Shown piece after piece: positions 35,622 to 43,965 of a DNA stretch of 64,000 nt (its first letter is position 1; each line of letters opens with the position of its first letter). The DNA comes from Candidatus Tiamatella sp. Lineage in GTDB: Archaea; Thermoproteota; Thermoprotei_A; Sulfolobales; Acidilobaceae. The translations under genes and the position numbers were made by a program. The notes beneath the pieces were generated by a model. That model saw only the letters and a list, made by a program, of their open reading frames with translations, searched no databases and was not told where the DNA came from. The stretch is taken from assembly GCA_015522645.1 (NCBI GenBank), contig WALV01000011.1, forward strand, positions 1 through 64,000. Reading direction: 5' to 3'.

Positions 35622-36326
35622 TTGGATAATAGACAAGGGTTCACTGATACTCTCCGAAAAGTTGCAAAGCGATATAACATTGATATTGATCACTCTTATG
35701 CAGTTAAGATTGAATCGATCCAGGAGGCGATTAGAGGTAAAACCAGCGAGTACATAGAAGTCAACGGTATAGATGTAACCCTGGATAACACGTTATCTGT
35801 TTTGGACAATATCCTCAAAGAGGTGGATTTGAATAATGAGAGGGAGATTATCAAGGATATACTGAACTCGCATGGAATAACGGATATCTCATATGTTGAA
35901 CTCCTAATAGGTCAAGCCATTCTACAATCTTTATCCCACATATTAATGGAAAAAAACGAACCTTCAGAGAATAAGACAGCTATCTGCCCGGTTTGTGGTA
36001 CAGAAACCGATCAGGGGTTTATATCCAATGACGGATCAATATGGCTCTACTGTCCATTATGCGGTTATACATGGAAGCAATCCAGCTTATCCCACCCAGT
36101 ATGCCCTTACTGCGGTATGGATCACAAGGAAATGATAGGCGTACTGAGAGATAAGACGAATCCTACAGTAGTCGTAATGCTTTGCTCAAACTGTAAAAGA
36201 TACTGGATACTTGTAGATGAGAGATACATAAAGCATGTCCCTAGGAATCTTTATCCGCTATTGAGGAGTAAAGCGGAAAAGATTATAAAATCTATCCCAA
36301 GGGAGTTTCTAGGAGAATCGAAATAA
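35622..36326 (+). CDS. FdhE-like four-CxxC zinc protein
   Basis: A 234-residue protein starting at TTG 35622, 61 bases after nuoN. The first 120 residues are helical without a recognised motif. The rest has four CxxC pairs (CPVCGTE, CPLCGYTW, CPYCGMDHKEM, CSNCKRYW), the arrangement seen in FdhE, the formate dehydrogenase accessory protein. No formate dehydrogenase or sulfurtransferase gene is in the window. A role in maturation of a molybdenum/tungsten enzyme is possible but inferred. Its 3' end overlaps a convergent membrane-protein gene by 35 bases. Confidence 0.65.
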   Translation: MDNRQGFTDTLRKVAKRYNIDIDHSYAVKIESIQEAIRGKTSEYIEVNGIDVTLDNTLSVLDNILKEVDLNNEREIIKDILNSHGITDISYVELLIGQAILQSLSHILMEKNEPSENKTAICPVCGTETDQGFISNDGSIWLYCPLCGYTWKQSSLSHPVCPYCGMDHKEMIGVLRDKTNPTVVVMLCSNCKRYWILVDERYIKHVPRNLYPLLRSKAEKIIKSIPREFLGESK

Positions 36327-36876
36327 TACTTTCCAACCTCTTTTCCAGTATAGAAAGAATATTCCTCAGATCAGTCTTACACCCAAGTATTAAGCCTAGA
36401 TAACATGATAGCCTACCAAGTCTCTCGTCAATACCTAGCTTCATTAAAGACCTGTTCAACTTAGAGATGCCTATTGGAACACTTATCCATAATAGAAAAG
36501 AGATTGAGGTAAGTAGGATTCCCTCCATAAGATTTCTCACACTAATAAACCCAACTCTGTTTAAAGAGTTGGGTAACTCGGAACTAGAATCTTGAGAGTA
36601 GGCAAGTAGCGATAATTCAAACGCTAGATCGCTAATCCATGAGATATAGACATATACCCTTAAAAGGTCTAAACCTGCTAGCATGCCGAGAAAAAGGGAA
36701 GAACCTATAAAGGCATTGTTCATGATATCGTGGCTAAAGAAGCCTGTGTACCACAAGGTTTTCCTCGAGATCTCTATAAGAATCGTTGCGAGTACAAGAA
36801 AGTTTCCCCTAACCCACAATCTGGGAATATCATTAATTGCTTTATGGATATCTTCCGTGATCAAAAGACGAAACAC
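36292..36876 (-). CDS. Hypothetical membrane protein
   Basis: A 194-residue protein I do not recognise. Hydrophobic segments suggest three or four membrane helices (about 24-38, 52-70, 80-92 and 118-135). The C-terminal 50 residues are amphipathic with regularly spaced leucine/isoleucine (LRNILSILEKRLESIISILL), possibly a coiled coil. It starts 3 bases after the MBL nuclease stop, so the two are probably co-transcribed. It overlaps the FdhE-like gene by 35 bases. Confidence 0.55.
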   Translation of the reverse strand: MFRLLITEDIHKAINDIPRLWVRGNFLVLATILIEISRKTLWYTGFFSHDIMNNAFIGSSLFLGMLAGLDLLRVYVYISWISDLAFELSLLAYSQDSSSELPNSLNRVGFISVRNLMEGILLTSISFLLWISVPIGISKLNRSLMKLGIDERLGRLSCYLGLILGCKTDLRNILSILEKRLESIISILLETPLG

Positions 36877-36879
36877 CCA

Positions 36880-37884
36880 TTATAAGGGCATAGCTATCGC
36901 GTCTATACCTAGTTTTCTCCTAACTATATATGCAAAAAACCCAGCGTACTCAGATCTAGAAGAGTCCACGACTACCATTTTCGGTTTAGACTCTTCAACA
37001 TATCTGAGGGTTCCAAGGTAATCTGAATGGTCACTATATGATGCTATAAATGATTTCTGATCCACTTGGACTACCGGTTTTCTAAACTCCCAACCGTTTA
37101 AAAGAATATGCATTCCTATTCTAGTGTTTCTATACCGGTAGAAGCTAGTTGCGTGATCCATCACCAGTACCTTGCTTCTAAGCAAATCTTTTGCTTCTCT
37201 TGTGCCTAGAAGGAAATACTCTCCGAAACCGTCTGGGATGATTTTGGAGAGATTCCTAGTTATCCTGTACATTTTCGATGTCATAACCACTGGTTCATTG
37301 AACCCCAATTCCCTAAGCTTAAGCAGTACTCCCTGGATTTTACCATAATAACCATATAGCCATACCCTATTCTCAGATTCATTATAAAGTGCAAGGATCT
37401 CATTCAGTACATCCATATTAGTCCATGATCTAATATGATTAGGAGATCCATAGGTTGCATCAATAATGAGAATATCAGGCTTAGATATAACTTCCGTGCC
37501 TTCGAACTTGAAATCCCCAGTATATCCAACCGTCATTTCATTGGCTGTTAAAACGGTCGAAACGCTACCTGGAATATGCTCTGACTTCAAGAACTCAATG
37601 CTCACCATATCATTAAGTTCAATCTTCCTGCCAGTACTGAGCTCATATCTCTTGTTATAAGGTACTACAATGCCAAGTCCATCGAGAATCGCGAATGTTT
37701 CAGGTGTGGCTATAATTTTTTTCGCATTCTTTGAACTAGTTAGAATATGCTTATAGTGATCTGCATGGGCATGTGTGACTACACGGTATTCCTTGTTTCC
37801 ACAGCCGTCTATACTTACATTTCCAAACACGATTGCACCATTTTTCAAGATCTTTAATGGAATATTCCCAGTTCTCTGAAGCAT
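36880..37884 (-). CDS. Metallo-beta-lactamase fold protein, COG1236-like nuclease
   Basis: A 334-residue MBL protein with the HAHADH zinc motif at residues 38-43, a second histidine region in SEHIPGS, the GYTGDF aspartate and the late SDHSDYLG histidine. The length and the SYSDHSDY C-terminal motif fit the exonuclease-like group related to mRNA 3'-end processing proteins, but the beta-CASP insert is short. It is likely cytosolic and acts on RNA or DNA; the substrate is inferred. Confidence 0.75.
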   Translation of the reverse strand: MLQRTGNIPLKILKNGAIVFGNVSIDGCGNKEYRVVTHAHADHYKHILTSSKNAKKIIATPETFAILDGLGIVVPYNKRYELSTGRKIELNDMVSIEFLKSEHIPGSVSTVLTANEMTVGYTGDFKFEGTEVISKPDILIIDATYGSPNHIRSWTNMDVLNEILALYNESENRVWLYGYYGKIQGVLLKLRELGFNEPVVMTSKMYRITRNLSKIIPDGFGEYFLLGTREAKDLLRSKVLVMDHATSFYRYRNTRIGMHILLNGWEFRKPVVQVDQKSFIASYSDHSDYLGTLRYVEESKPKMVVVDSSRSEYAGFFAYIVRRKLGIDAIAMPL

Positions 37885-37902
37885 TATCCAAGCCCCACTG
37901 TT

Positions 37903-38562
37903 CTATACTATTCTATACTTACCCGCCCGTGAGATGACCAGGAATGCTGCTATCGTTATTAACATTACAGATAACAAGACAAAAAGCCTAATAGACCCAG
38001 AGTTTAGAGAATTGCTACCAGGTAGTGCGCTATTAGATGATACTATCGTATACTCTAACTCATTTATCAGAACATTGTTACGATAGATTTTGATTCTGCC
38101 ATACAACGGAATACAGTACTTGCTTGGATAATAACTGTATGATTGTAAATGCACTTCACCGCTGGATTCCTCTAACTCAGAAATTCTACTTGCTCTAATT
38201 ACATACATCTCCCTTGTAGCTTCAACATAATATGTTAAGGCTTGATCAACTGAGCCGGTATGCCCCGTAGAGCAGTAGTTTTCCGAGGTTTTTAGCAAGT
38301 AGAAAACTGCTTGCTCTAGTTGGCTATACTGGGGAGAAGTGGGGTGGTATTTTATAACTTTTAGTTCCATGTAATAAGGATTAGCCATAACGTCGATGGA
38401 CCCTATCGGGACATAATTTATTGATATAAAGTAACTTATTTTATAGAATTGCGCTCCCTCGCCTTGAACAGAATTACTAATGCTGAAAAGTAGAATAGAT
38501 GTTAATGCAAAAAACAAGAATACTTTGTAAGGAGTACTCCGCTGTTTATTCAAAACACGCAC
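37903..38562 (-). CDS. Secreted or membrane-anchored protein of unknown function
   Basis: A 219-residue protein starting at GTG 38562. A signal-peptide-like stretch (VFLFFALTSILLFSISNSVQG) lies at residues 14-34 and a C-terminal membrane helix (LFVLLSVMLITIAAFLVI) near residues 193-210, followed by a basic end. The region between would be outside the cell and contains two cysteines (YCSTG and KYCIP) that might form a disulfide. I recognise no family. It lies between the MBL protein and pyrophosphatase. Confidence 0.55.
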   Translation of the reverse strand: MRVLNKQRSTPYKVFLFFALTSILLFSISNSVQGEGAQFYKISYFISINYVPIGSIDVMANPYYMELKVIKYHPTSPQYSQLEQAVFYLLKTSENYCSTGHTGSVDQALTYYVEATREMYVIRASRISELEESSGEVHLQSYSYYPSKYCIPLYGRIKIYRNNVLINELEYTIVSSNSALPGSNSLNSGSIRLFVLLSVMLITIAAFLVISRAGKYRIV

Positions 38563-38588
38563 CTATTATTCAGCAACATCTATCATGA

Positions 38589-39110
38589 CTATTTGTACCT
38601 TTCAATAGCTTTGGTAATCTCTTCATGTGCGTTTTCAGCTGGAAGCCAGTCCTTCAGTTTTACCCATTTACCCGGCTCCAGTTCTTTATAGTGCTCAAAG
38701 AAGTGCTTGATTTTATTCTTAGTGATTTCAGGTACGTCATTGATGTCGTTTATATTACTATAAAGTGGGTCAAGTTTTTGTTTCGGTACCGCTATGATTT
38801 TAGTGTCAATACCTGCTTCGTCCTTCATTACTAGCATTCCTATAGGTTTAACCTCTATTATACTGCCTGGATAGACAGGTTCTCTGCTTAGAACTATTAT
38901 ATCAATAGGATCTCCGTCTTCAGCTAGTGTTCCTGGCACGAACCCATAATTGAATGGGTAAACCATGCTGGTGTATAGAAACCGGTCTACCTTGATGATG
39001 CAGTATTCCTTATCAAGCTCGTATTTTACACTACCGCCCATCGGAATTTCTATTAGCGCATTCACGAGTTTTGGGGCTTTATCCCCGGGACCTATCTTCA
39101 AGCAGGACAT
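38589..39110 (-). CDS. ppa: Inorganic pyrophosphatase, soluble family I
   Basis: A 173-residue enzyme splitting PPi, pulling forward nucleic acid and aminoacyl-tRNA synthesis. The metal-binding signature [10 protein letters not shown] is intact, with [15 protein letters not shown] and the [16 protein letters not shown] segment. ATG 39110 is used because GGAGGTG lies 6 bases upstream; GTG 39119 would add three residues. It diverges from rpl7ae. Confidence 0.95.
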   Translation of the reverse strand: MSCLKIGPGDKAPKLVNALIEIPMGGSVKYELDKEYCIIKVDRFLYTSMVYPFNYGFVPGTLAEDGDPIDIIVLSREPVYPGSIIEVKPIGMLVMKDEAGIDTKIIAVPKQKLDPLYSNINDINDVPEITKNKIKHFFEHYKELEPGKWVKLKDWLPAENAHEEITKAIERYK

Positions 39111-39144
39111 TGAAGGCACCTCCTAGTCATACAAGATGCTTACC

Positions 39145-39165
39145 ATAAGTTTAAAAATAAATTAC
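39145..39165. promoter_or_regulatory. Shared A/T-rich promoter between ppa and rpl7ae
   Basis: AGTTTAAAAATAAATT in the 108-base divergent gap provides TATA-like boxes in both directions: TTTAAAAA for rpl7ae (about 65 bases before its ATG) and TTTATTTTTAAA for ppa on the other strand. Assignment of each box is tentative. Confidence 0.4.
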
Positions 39166-39218
39166 ACCCACTTTTCTAGTATCCGCAAAGACGACCCATA
39201 TGGGGAGGAGGATGAAAG

Positions 39219-39590
39219 ATGTCTAAACCGTTTTACGTGAGATTCGAAGTACCATCCGATTTAGCCGAAAAGGCATATGATGCAGTGAAGAAGGCTAAAG
39301 AAACGGGGAAACTCAAAAAGGGAACCAATGAGACCACTAAAGCTGTTGAAAGGGGAACAGCTAAGCTGGTTGTAATAGCCGAAGACGTAGATCCGCCAGA
39401 GATAGTAGCGCATTTACCGTTGTTGGCTGAAGAGAAGAAGATACCGTATGTATACGTACCCAGTAAGAAGAAGTTAGGAGAGGCGGCTGGAATAGAAGTT
39501 CAGGCTGCTAGTGTGGCTATCGTTGATGCTGGAGAAGCAGCTAGTTTAGTGAGCGAGATAACTGAAAAAGTTAAGGAGCTAAAGAAGTAA
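39219..39590 (+). CDS. rpl7ae: 50S ribosomal protein L7Ae
   Basis: A 123-residue kink-turn-binding protein. The core [21 protein letters not shown] and [21 protein letters not shown] is diagnostic. In archaea it is part of the 50S subunit, C/D and H/ACA RNPs, and RNase P, so it is a direct partner of the C/D box RNA, Cbf5 and RNase P genes in this same window. ATG with GGGGAGGAGGATG upstream. Confidence 0.97.
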   Translation: MSKPFYVRFEVPSDLAEKAYDAVKKAKETGKLKKGTNETTKAVERGTAKLVVIAEDVDPPEIVAHLPLLAEEKKIPYVYVPSKKKLGEAAGIEVQAASVAIVDAGEAASLVSEITEKVKELKK

Positions 39591-39633
39591 ACATGCGTAA
39601 TTTATCCTTAAATTATTTTTAGAAGAAAGGTGT
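39591..39633. terminator. Convergent gap with T-rich terminator for rpl7ae
   Basis: The 43 bases between the convergent L7Ae and superoxide reductase genes contain TTATCCTTAAATTATTTTTAG, giving a T-run in the rpl7ae direction. No further feature is seen. Confidence 0.35.
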
Positions 39634-40008
39634 TTACTCTGCTTTTATATTAACGCTAGATTCCCATAATCCATGTAGGTTGCAGTAGCCTAACGCGTAT
39701 ATAGTCCCCGATTTCTTTATTCTAATAGTGAACACCAGTTTGGGGTCCGCGTATTCTGGTTCTAACATCGCTGTAGCTAGGTGAATAGGGTTAAAGGCTC
39801 TTCCTTCCTCCTTGAAGAATAGTTGTACATACCTTATTGAATGAACTGCTTGATTAGGATGCGGGCCGATCTCGATTTCCACGGTAAACGGTTCTCCAGC
39901 TTTAACTTTTTCAGGAGCCTTTATCTTAGGTGTATGTGTTTCCTTCTTACCTGCCGCTTCACCCACAGCTTTCTCGGGCTTGTATATGAGATCTCCAAGA
40001 TATGACAT
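39634..40008 (-). CDS. sor: Superoxide reductase (neelaredoxin type)
   Basis: A 124-residue non-haem iron enzyme that reduces superoxide to hydrogen peroxide, a typical defence of anaerobic hyperthermophiles. The iron ligands are visible as H25, H50, H56, C109 and H112 (IGPHPNQAVHSIRYV and GYCNLHGLWE), with the E23-T-H25 region bearing the catalytic glutamate/lysine pair. No N-terminal desulforedoxin zinc domain is present. ATG 40008 has GGTGG 5 bases upstream. Confidence 0.93.
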   Translation of the reverse strand: MSYLGDLIYKPEKAVGEAAGKKETHTPKIKAPEKVKAGEPFTVEIEIGPHPNQAVHSIRYVQLFFKEEGRAFNPIHLATAMLEPEYADPKLVFTIRIKKSGTIYALGYCNLHGLWESSVNIKAE

Positions 40009-40155
40009 GTTTTCCACCGTGCATATCTTTCTGCCTCTGTATATAATATATTAATCGTATAAATAACCCTGACAATAGGAGGTAGCATTTATAATGCCTA
40101 AACGTTTACTGCTATTACACCAGCGTTTAGATAGGTATAATGGATGGTGTAGAAC
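40009..40155. promoter_or_regulatory. Divergent promoter region sor / rps13 with a possible leader ORF
   Basis: A/T-rich boxes near 40040-40062 (GTATATAATATATTAATCG) can serve sor, and TTTATAAT at 40088-40095 can serve rps13. A 25-codon ORF (40094-40171) begins MPKRLLLLHQRL, has AGGAGGT 10 bases upstream and overlaps the start of rps13 in another frame. It may be accidental, because its ATG lies within the putative TATA box. Confidence 0.4.
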
Positions 40156-40614
40156 TTGGCTGGAGAAGTAGAGAATTTCAGGTACATAGTACGTATTGCA
40201 GGGACGGACATTGAGGGAACCTGGAAAGTAGTCTATGGATTATCTAAGATTAAGGGAATAGGCATTGCTACAGCAAATGCTATTTGTAGGATTTTAGGAA
40301 TAGATGAAGACAAGAGAATAGGGTTCCTGACTGAGGCGGAGGTAAAGAAAATAGAGCAAGCTATAACTGATATAAGACAACTTGGCCTTCCATCCTGGAT
40401 GTATAATAGGAGAAAAGACTATGAAACCGGTGAAGACATGCATTTGTACGGCGCCAATCTACTATGGGTGGCAAGGAGAGATATTGAAAGGGAGAAGAAG
40501 ATTAAGAGCTGGAGAGGCTTACGCCACGCTGTTGGTTTGAAGGTTAGAGGGCAAAGAACACATACAACGGGTCGTCTAGGAGTTACTGTCGGCGTTTCAA
40601 AGAAAAAGAAGTGA
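40156..40614 (+). CDS. rps13: 30S ribosomal protein S13
   Basis: A 152-residue protein starting at TTG 40156. Family segments YIVRIAGTDIEGTWKVVYGL, IKGIGIATANAICRILGI and the C-terminal GLRHAVGLKVRGQRTHTTGR are present. S13 contacts tRNA and the 50S subunit. It heads the archaeal alpha-type operon S13-S4-S11-RpoD-L18e-L13-S9-RpoN. Confidence 0.96.
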   Translation: MAGEVENFRYIVRIAGTDIEGTWKVVYGLSKIKGIGIATANAICRILGIDEDKRIGFLTEAEVKKIEQAITDIRQLGLPSWMYNRRKDYETGEDMHLYGANLLWVARRDIEREKKIKSWRGLRHAVGLKVRGQRTHTTGRLGVTVGVSKKKK

Positions 40615-40626
40615 GGTGATAGCTTC

Positions 40627-41139
40627 ATGGGCGATCCTCGAAAACCAAGGAAGAAATGGATAGGACCCAAGCATCCCTGGATAAAAGAGAGATTAGCTGT
40701 AGAACTTGAAATAATGGGTAGGTATGGTCTTAGAAATAAGAGAGAACTCTGGCTAGCTCAGACCATGGCGAGAAAATTCAGGCATGAAGCTAGAAGCTTA
40801 CTAGCTTTACCCGACGCTGTTAGAGTGGAAGAAGAAAAGTCGCTGTTGACAAGGCTTACAAACCTAGGTTTAATAGATGAAAACACTAAGCTAGACGATG
40901 TCCTAGGACTTACAGCTGAGCATGTTCTAGAACGAAGGCTGCAAACCATTGTTTACAGGAAGGGTCTCGCGAAGACTGTTCAACAGGCTCGTCAATTCAT
41001 TGTCCACGGCCATATAGCTATAAACGGAAGGAGAGTCACATCTCCTGGGTACCTAGTTAATAGAGAGGAAGAAAAACTCATCGACTACGCGTCTGGGAGT
41101 CCTATTATAGCCCAATTAAAAGAGGAGGTTGAAGAGTGA
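40627..41139 (+). CDS. rps4: 30S ribosomal protein S4
   Basis: A 170-residue primary rRNA-binding protein. The N-terminal [17 protein letters not shown] and the S4 RNA-binding domain [20 protein letters not shown], then [20 protein letters not shown], are typical of the archaeal protein. Its TGA overlaps the first base of the S11 ATG. Confidence 0.96.
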   Translation: MGDPRKPRKKWIGPKHPWIKERLAVELEIMGRYGLRNKRELWLAQTMARKFRHEARSLLALPDAVRVEEEKSLLTRLTNLGLIDENTKLDDVLGLTAEHVLERRLQTIVYRKGLAKTVQQARQFIVHGHIAINGRRVTSPGYLVNREEEKLIDYASGSPIIAQLKEEVEE

Positions 41140-41540
41140 TGTCATTCCAGTCCAGAGAACTGAAATGGGGAGTAGCCCACATATTCAGTAGTTTTAACAA
41201 TACAATTGTTCATATAACAGATTTAACAGGAGCTGAGACAGTTGCAAGAGTCTCTGGGGGAATGGTTGTTAAGGCAGACAGGGAGAAACCGTCTCCATAC
41301 GCAGCAATGATAGCTGCAGGTAAAGCTGCTCAGCAAGCCATAGAAAAAGGTGTGACCGCTATACACATAAAGGTTAGAGGAGTAGGGGGACATGGTCCTA
41401 AAACACCTGGTCCAGGTGCACATGCAGCCATTAGGGCTCTCGCTAGATCAGGCTTTATTATCGGTAGAATAGAAGATGTTACGCCAATACCTCACGACAC
41501 AACTAGGCGCCCAGGTGGGCGGAGAGGAAGGAGAGTCTGA
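41139..41540 (+). CDS. rps11: 30S ribosomal protein S11
   Basis: A 133-residue protein with [35 protein letters not shown] and [16 protein letters not shown]. The C-terminal tail [16 protein letters not shown] is typical. ATG 41139 is used; the GTG three bases earlier is less likely because GAGGAGG is spaced better for the ATG. Confidence 0.96.
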   Translation: MSFQSRELKWGVAHIFSSFNNTIVHITDLTGAETVARVSGGMVVKADREKPSPYAAMIAAGKAAQQAIEKGVTAIHIKVRGVGGHGPKTPGPGAHAAIRALARSGFIIGRIEDVTPIPHDTTRRPGGRRGRRV

Positions 41541-41573
41541 TCTTTCCCCTAAACCTTCTTTCTTGGGGTGAAC

Positions 41574-42455
41574 ATGTTTTTGAAAAGCGTTAAAATTTTA
41601 GAATCGTCCCCCAATCGAATAGCTGTAGCGGTTGAAGGATTCCCGCTCGAACTAGTTAACTCTGTTAGGAGAGCAATTTTATCAGAAGTACCTGTCATGG
41701 CCATAGAATGGGTGTATGTGACGAGGAACGATTCCGCATTATTCAACGAGATGCTCTCACATAAGCTTGGACTCCTAGTTATAAAGTCGGATAAGGCCAT
41801 TGAAAAATATCTCCCTCCAGAAGAGTGTAGGGCTGATCTTGAATGCTCGGAGGATCCTTCTTGTGTTGACGCTTTCATAACCAAGAAACCAGAATGCTTT
41901 GTAAGAATGGTTTTAAAGAAGGAGAACCCTACTGATGCCCAGGAAGCATTCCTTACTGTAAAAGCATCGGATATCGAAAGTGAAGACCCGGACGTTTATC
42001 CGGTGCATGGCGAAACACAGCTTACCTTGCTTGCTCCGGGACAGAGTTTAGATGTCGAAATGTATGCTAGATTAGGTAGAGGAAAGGAGCACGCGAAGTT
42101 TATACCAGCAGTTGTAGTATTGAAATACGTCCCCGTGATTAAATACGATTCGAAAAGCATAGCCGAAGAGTGCTTAGAATGCATTAGAAAGTATAGCCCG
42201 GAACTAGCGGAAACCGTTTCGAAGGGTTCTAAGAGTAGGATAATATGGTACGATACAGGTAACACTAGCCTGTTAAGGTATTGTGCCGAAAGAGTTTGTG
42301 AGACAGGTTTAAAAGTAGAATACGATAAGAATAGGCTTATACTTGTGGTTGAGTCTCACGGGGCTTTAGATTCCAGAAAAATAATTAGTCTGGCAATTAA
42401 AGAGCTAGATAAAAAGGTTAGGGTATTACAAGATAAGATAGGAGGTGTGGCTTGA
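41574..42455 (+). CDS. rpoD: DNA-directed RNA polymerase subunit D (Rpo3)
   Basis: A 293-residue subunit that pairs with RpoL as the alpha-like assembly platform. VEGFPLELVNSVRRAILSEVP is the family signature. Cysteines fall in two groups: C85, C91, C97, C108 in the middle and C200, C203, C237, C242 in the accessory domain that binds an Fe-S cluster in Sulfolobus and some others. The second group does not keep the CxxCxxC run I know from Sulfolobus, so cluster binding is doubtful. GTG 41568 is an alternative start. Confidence 0.94.
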   Translation: MFLKSVKILESSPNRIAVAVEGFPLELVNSVRRAILSEVPVMAIEWVYVTRNDSALFNEMLSHKLGLLVIKSDKAIEKYLPPEECRADLECSEDPSCVDAFITKKPECFVRMVLKKENPTDAQEAFLTVKASDIESEDPDVYPVHGETQLTLLAPGQSLDVEMYARLGRGKEHAKFIPAVVVLKYVPVIKYDSKSIAEECLECIRKYSPELAETVSKGSKSRIIWYDTGNTSLLRYCAERVCETGLKVEYDKNRLILVVESHGALDSRKIISLAIKELDKKVRVLQDKIGGVA

Positions 42456-42820
42456 TGAGTAAGAAGACGGGTCCAACAAACATAGTATTAAGGAAAACGG
42501 CTGACAAACTGTTGAGGGCATACAGACAGTCGGGATCTAAGTTATGGATGGATGTAGCGGAACACTTGTTGAAGCCTACACGTAGACGGATAGCAGTGAA
42601 TTTATCCAAGATCAATAGATATACTGAGGACGGGGAAATCGTGGTGGTTCCTGGAAAGGTAATAGGCAGTGGTGCATTGGATAAGAGGGTGACGGTAGCC
42701 GCTTTCTCATTCTCGGAAAAAGCATTAGAGAAGATCGCGAACAGCGGTAGTTCTGCAGTAACAATAGACGACTTACTCGATAAGAAAGTCTCTCCATCTA
42801 ATGTTAAGGTAATTGTTTAA
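42455..42820 (+). CDS. rpl18e: 50S ribosomal protein L18e
   Basis: A 121-residue protein of the L18e/L15 family. KTGPTNIVLRKTADKLLRAYR and RIAVNLSKINRYTEDGEIVVV, then VPGKVIGSGALDKRVTVAAF are diagnostic. ATG 42455 follows GGAGGTG by 7 bases and overlaps the rpoD stop. Confidence 0.95.
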   Translation: MSKKTGPTNIVLRKTADKLLRAYRQSGSKLWMDVAEHLLKPTRRRIAVNLSKINRYTEDGEIVVVPGKVIGSGALDKRVTVAAFSFSEKALEKIANSGSSAVTIDDLLDKKVSPSNVKVIV

Positions 42821-42839
42821 GATCGGGGTTGAAGGAGCT

Positions 42840-43283
42840 ATGAATGGTAAAATAGTTGTAAACGGGGAGGACCATATTCTAGGAAGGCTTTCGAGTATAA
42901 TTGCAAAGAAGCTTCTGGAAGGGAATGAGGTTATAGTTGTAAATGTCGAGAAGATTGTTGTAAGCGGAGAAAAGAGAATGGTTGTTGATGCTTACAGAAA
43001 GGTTCTAGGTGTGAAGGTACATCTTTCACATAAATGGAGGCCTAAAAGACCGAGAAGTCCTATCAGGCTATTCAAAGCTTCTGTTAGGGGAATGCTACCT
43101 AAGAACAATAGGAAAGGGAGAGAAGCTTTAGGTAGGTTAAAGGCTTTTATCGGTGTTCCCGAAGAGTATAAGAGTGCTGAGATGACTGTTTTCAGGGATG
43201 CCTATAAAGATAGGCTTAAAACCAACAAGTATGTCGAACTTGGAGTTATAGCTAAAGAAATGGGTTGGAAGGGTGTTGAGTAA
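42840..43283 (+). CDS. rpl13: 50S ribosomal protein L13
   Basis: A 147-residue protein with the family start VVNGEDHILGRLSSIIAKKLL, then VEKIVVSGEKRMVVDAYRKVL and MLPKNNRKGREALGRLKAFIG. ATG 42840 gives the normal N-terminus; TTG 42813, inside rpl18e, would add nine residues. It is joined to rps9 by a one-base overlap. Confidence 0.95.
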   Translation: MNGKIVVNGEDHILGRLSSIIAKKLLEGNEVIVVNVEKIVVSGEKRMVVDAYRKVLGVKVHLSHKWRPKRPRSPIRLFKASVRGMLPKNNRKGREALGRLKAFIGVPEEYKSAEMTVFRDAYKDRLKTNKYVELGVIAKEMGWKGVE

Positions 43284-43720
43284 TGAAAATGGTGTTAGTA
43301 ACTGGTAAGAGGAAGAGGGCAATCGCTACAGCCATGGTAAAACCTGGTAAGGGGAGAATATGGATTAACGGTATCCCAATTGATTTATACCCAATAGAAA
43401 TGGCTAGGCTCAAAATGCTTGAGCCCTTGCTGGTAGCAGGGAGGAAATTGAGGAAGCTCGTTGACATAGACATTAAAGTACGTGGTGGGGGATATATGGG
43501 TCAGGCAGAAGCGGTTAGGACAGCTATAGCCAAAGGATTAATAGAGTACCTTAGAGGGGTTGAAGGAGAAACTGAAAAAATGAAGGAGCAGATCAAACTC
43601 CTGGAGAAGTTCTTTAACGAATACGATAGTCATATGCTGGTAGGAGACCCACGCAGAACAGAGCCGAAGAAGCCCATGAGATATAGTGCTAGGAGGAGAT
43701 GGCAGAAGAGTTATAGGTGA
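43283..43720 (+). CDS. rps9: 30S ribosomal protein S9
   Basis: A 145-residue protein whose C-terminus (KKPMRYSARRRWQKSYR) reaches the P-site tRNA. VTGKRKRAIATAMVKPGKGR and VRGGGYMGQAEAVRTAIAKGL are typical. It is followed after six bases by rpoN. Confidence 0.96.
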   Translation: MKMVLVTGKRKRAIATAMVKPGKGRIWINGIPIDLYPIEMARLKMLEPLLVAGRKLRKLVDIDIKVRGGGYMGQAEAVRTAIAKGLIEYLRGVEGETEKMKEQIKLLEKFFNEYDSHMLVGDPRRTEPKKPMRYSARRRWQKSYR

Positions 43721-43726
43721 TGCGGC

Positions 43727-43951
43727 ATGCTTGCCCCAGTAAGATGCTTTACATGCGGAGCTCCCTTAGCTCATCTATGGCCTGAGTTCAAGAAAAGAGT
43801 GGAAGCCGGGGAGGATCCAGGTAAGGTACTAGATGATCTTGGTGTAAAAAGGTATTGTTGTAGGAGAACGATGCTGGCAACAGTTGCTTATATCGAAGAG
43901 CTAGTCGTTTACACACATATAGGTTTCAAGAAGAAAGTTAAACCCTACTAG
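43727..43951 (+). CDS. rpoN: DNA-directed RNA polymerase subunit N (Rpo10)
   Basis: A 74-residue zinc-bundle subunit homologous to Rpb10. The invariant [12 protein letters not shown] and the adjacent cysteine pair in RYCCRRTML are present. It stabilises the D-L platform, encoded next to it in this operon. RpoK, which sometimes follows, is not found here. Confidence 0.96.
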   Translation: MLAPVRCFTCGAPLAHLWPEFKKRVEAGEDPGKVLDDLGVKRYCCRRTMLATVAYIEELVVYTHIGFKKKVKPY

Positions 43952-43965
43952 AAAGGTGATATAGT

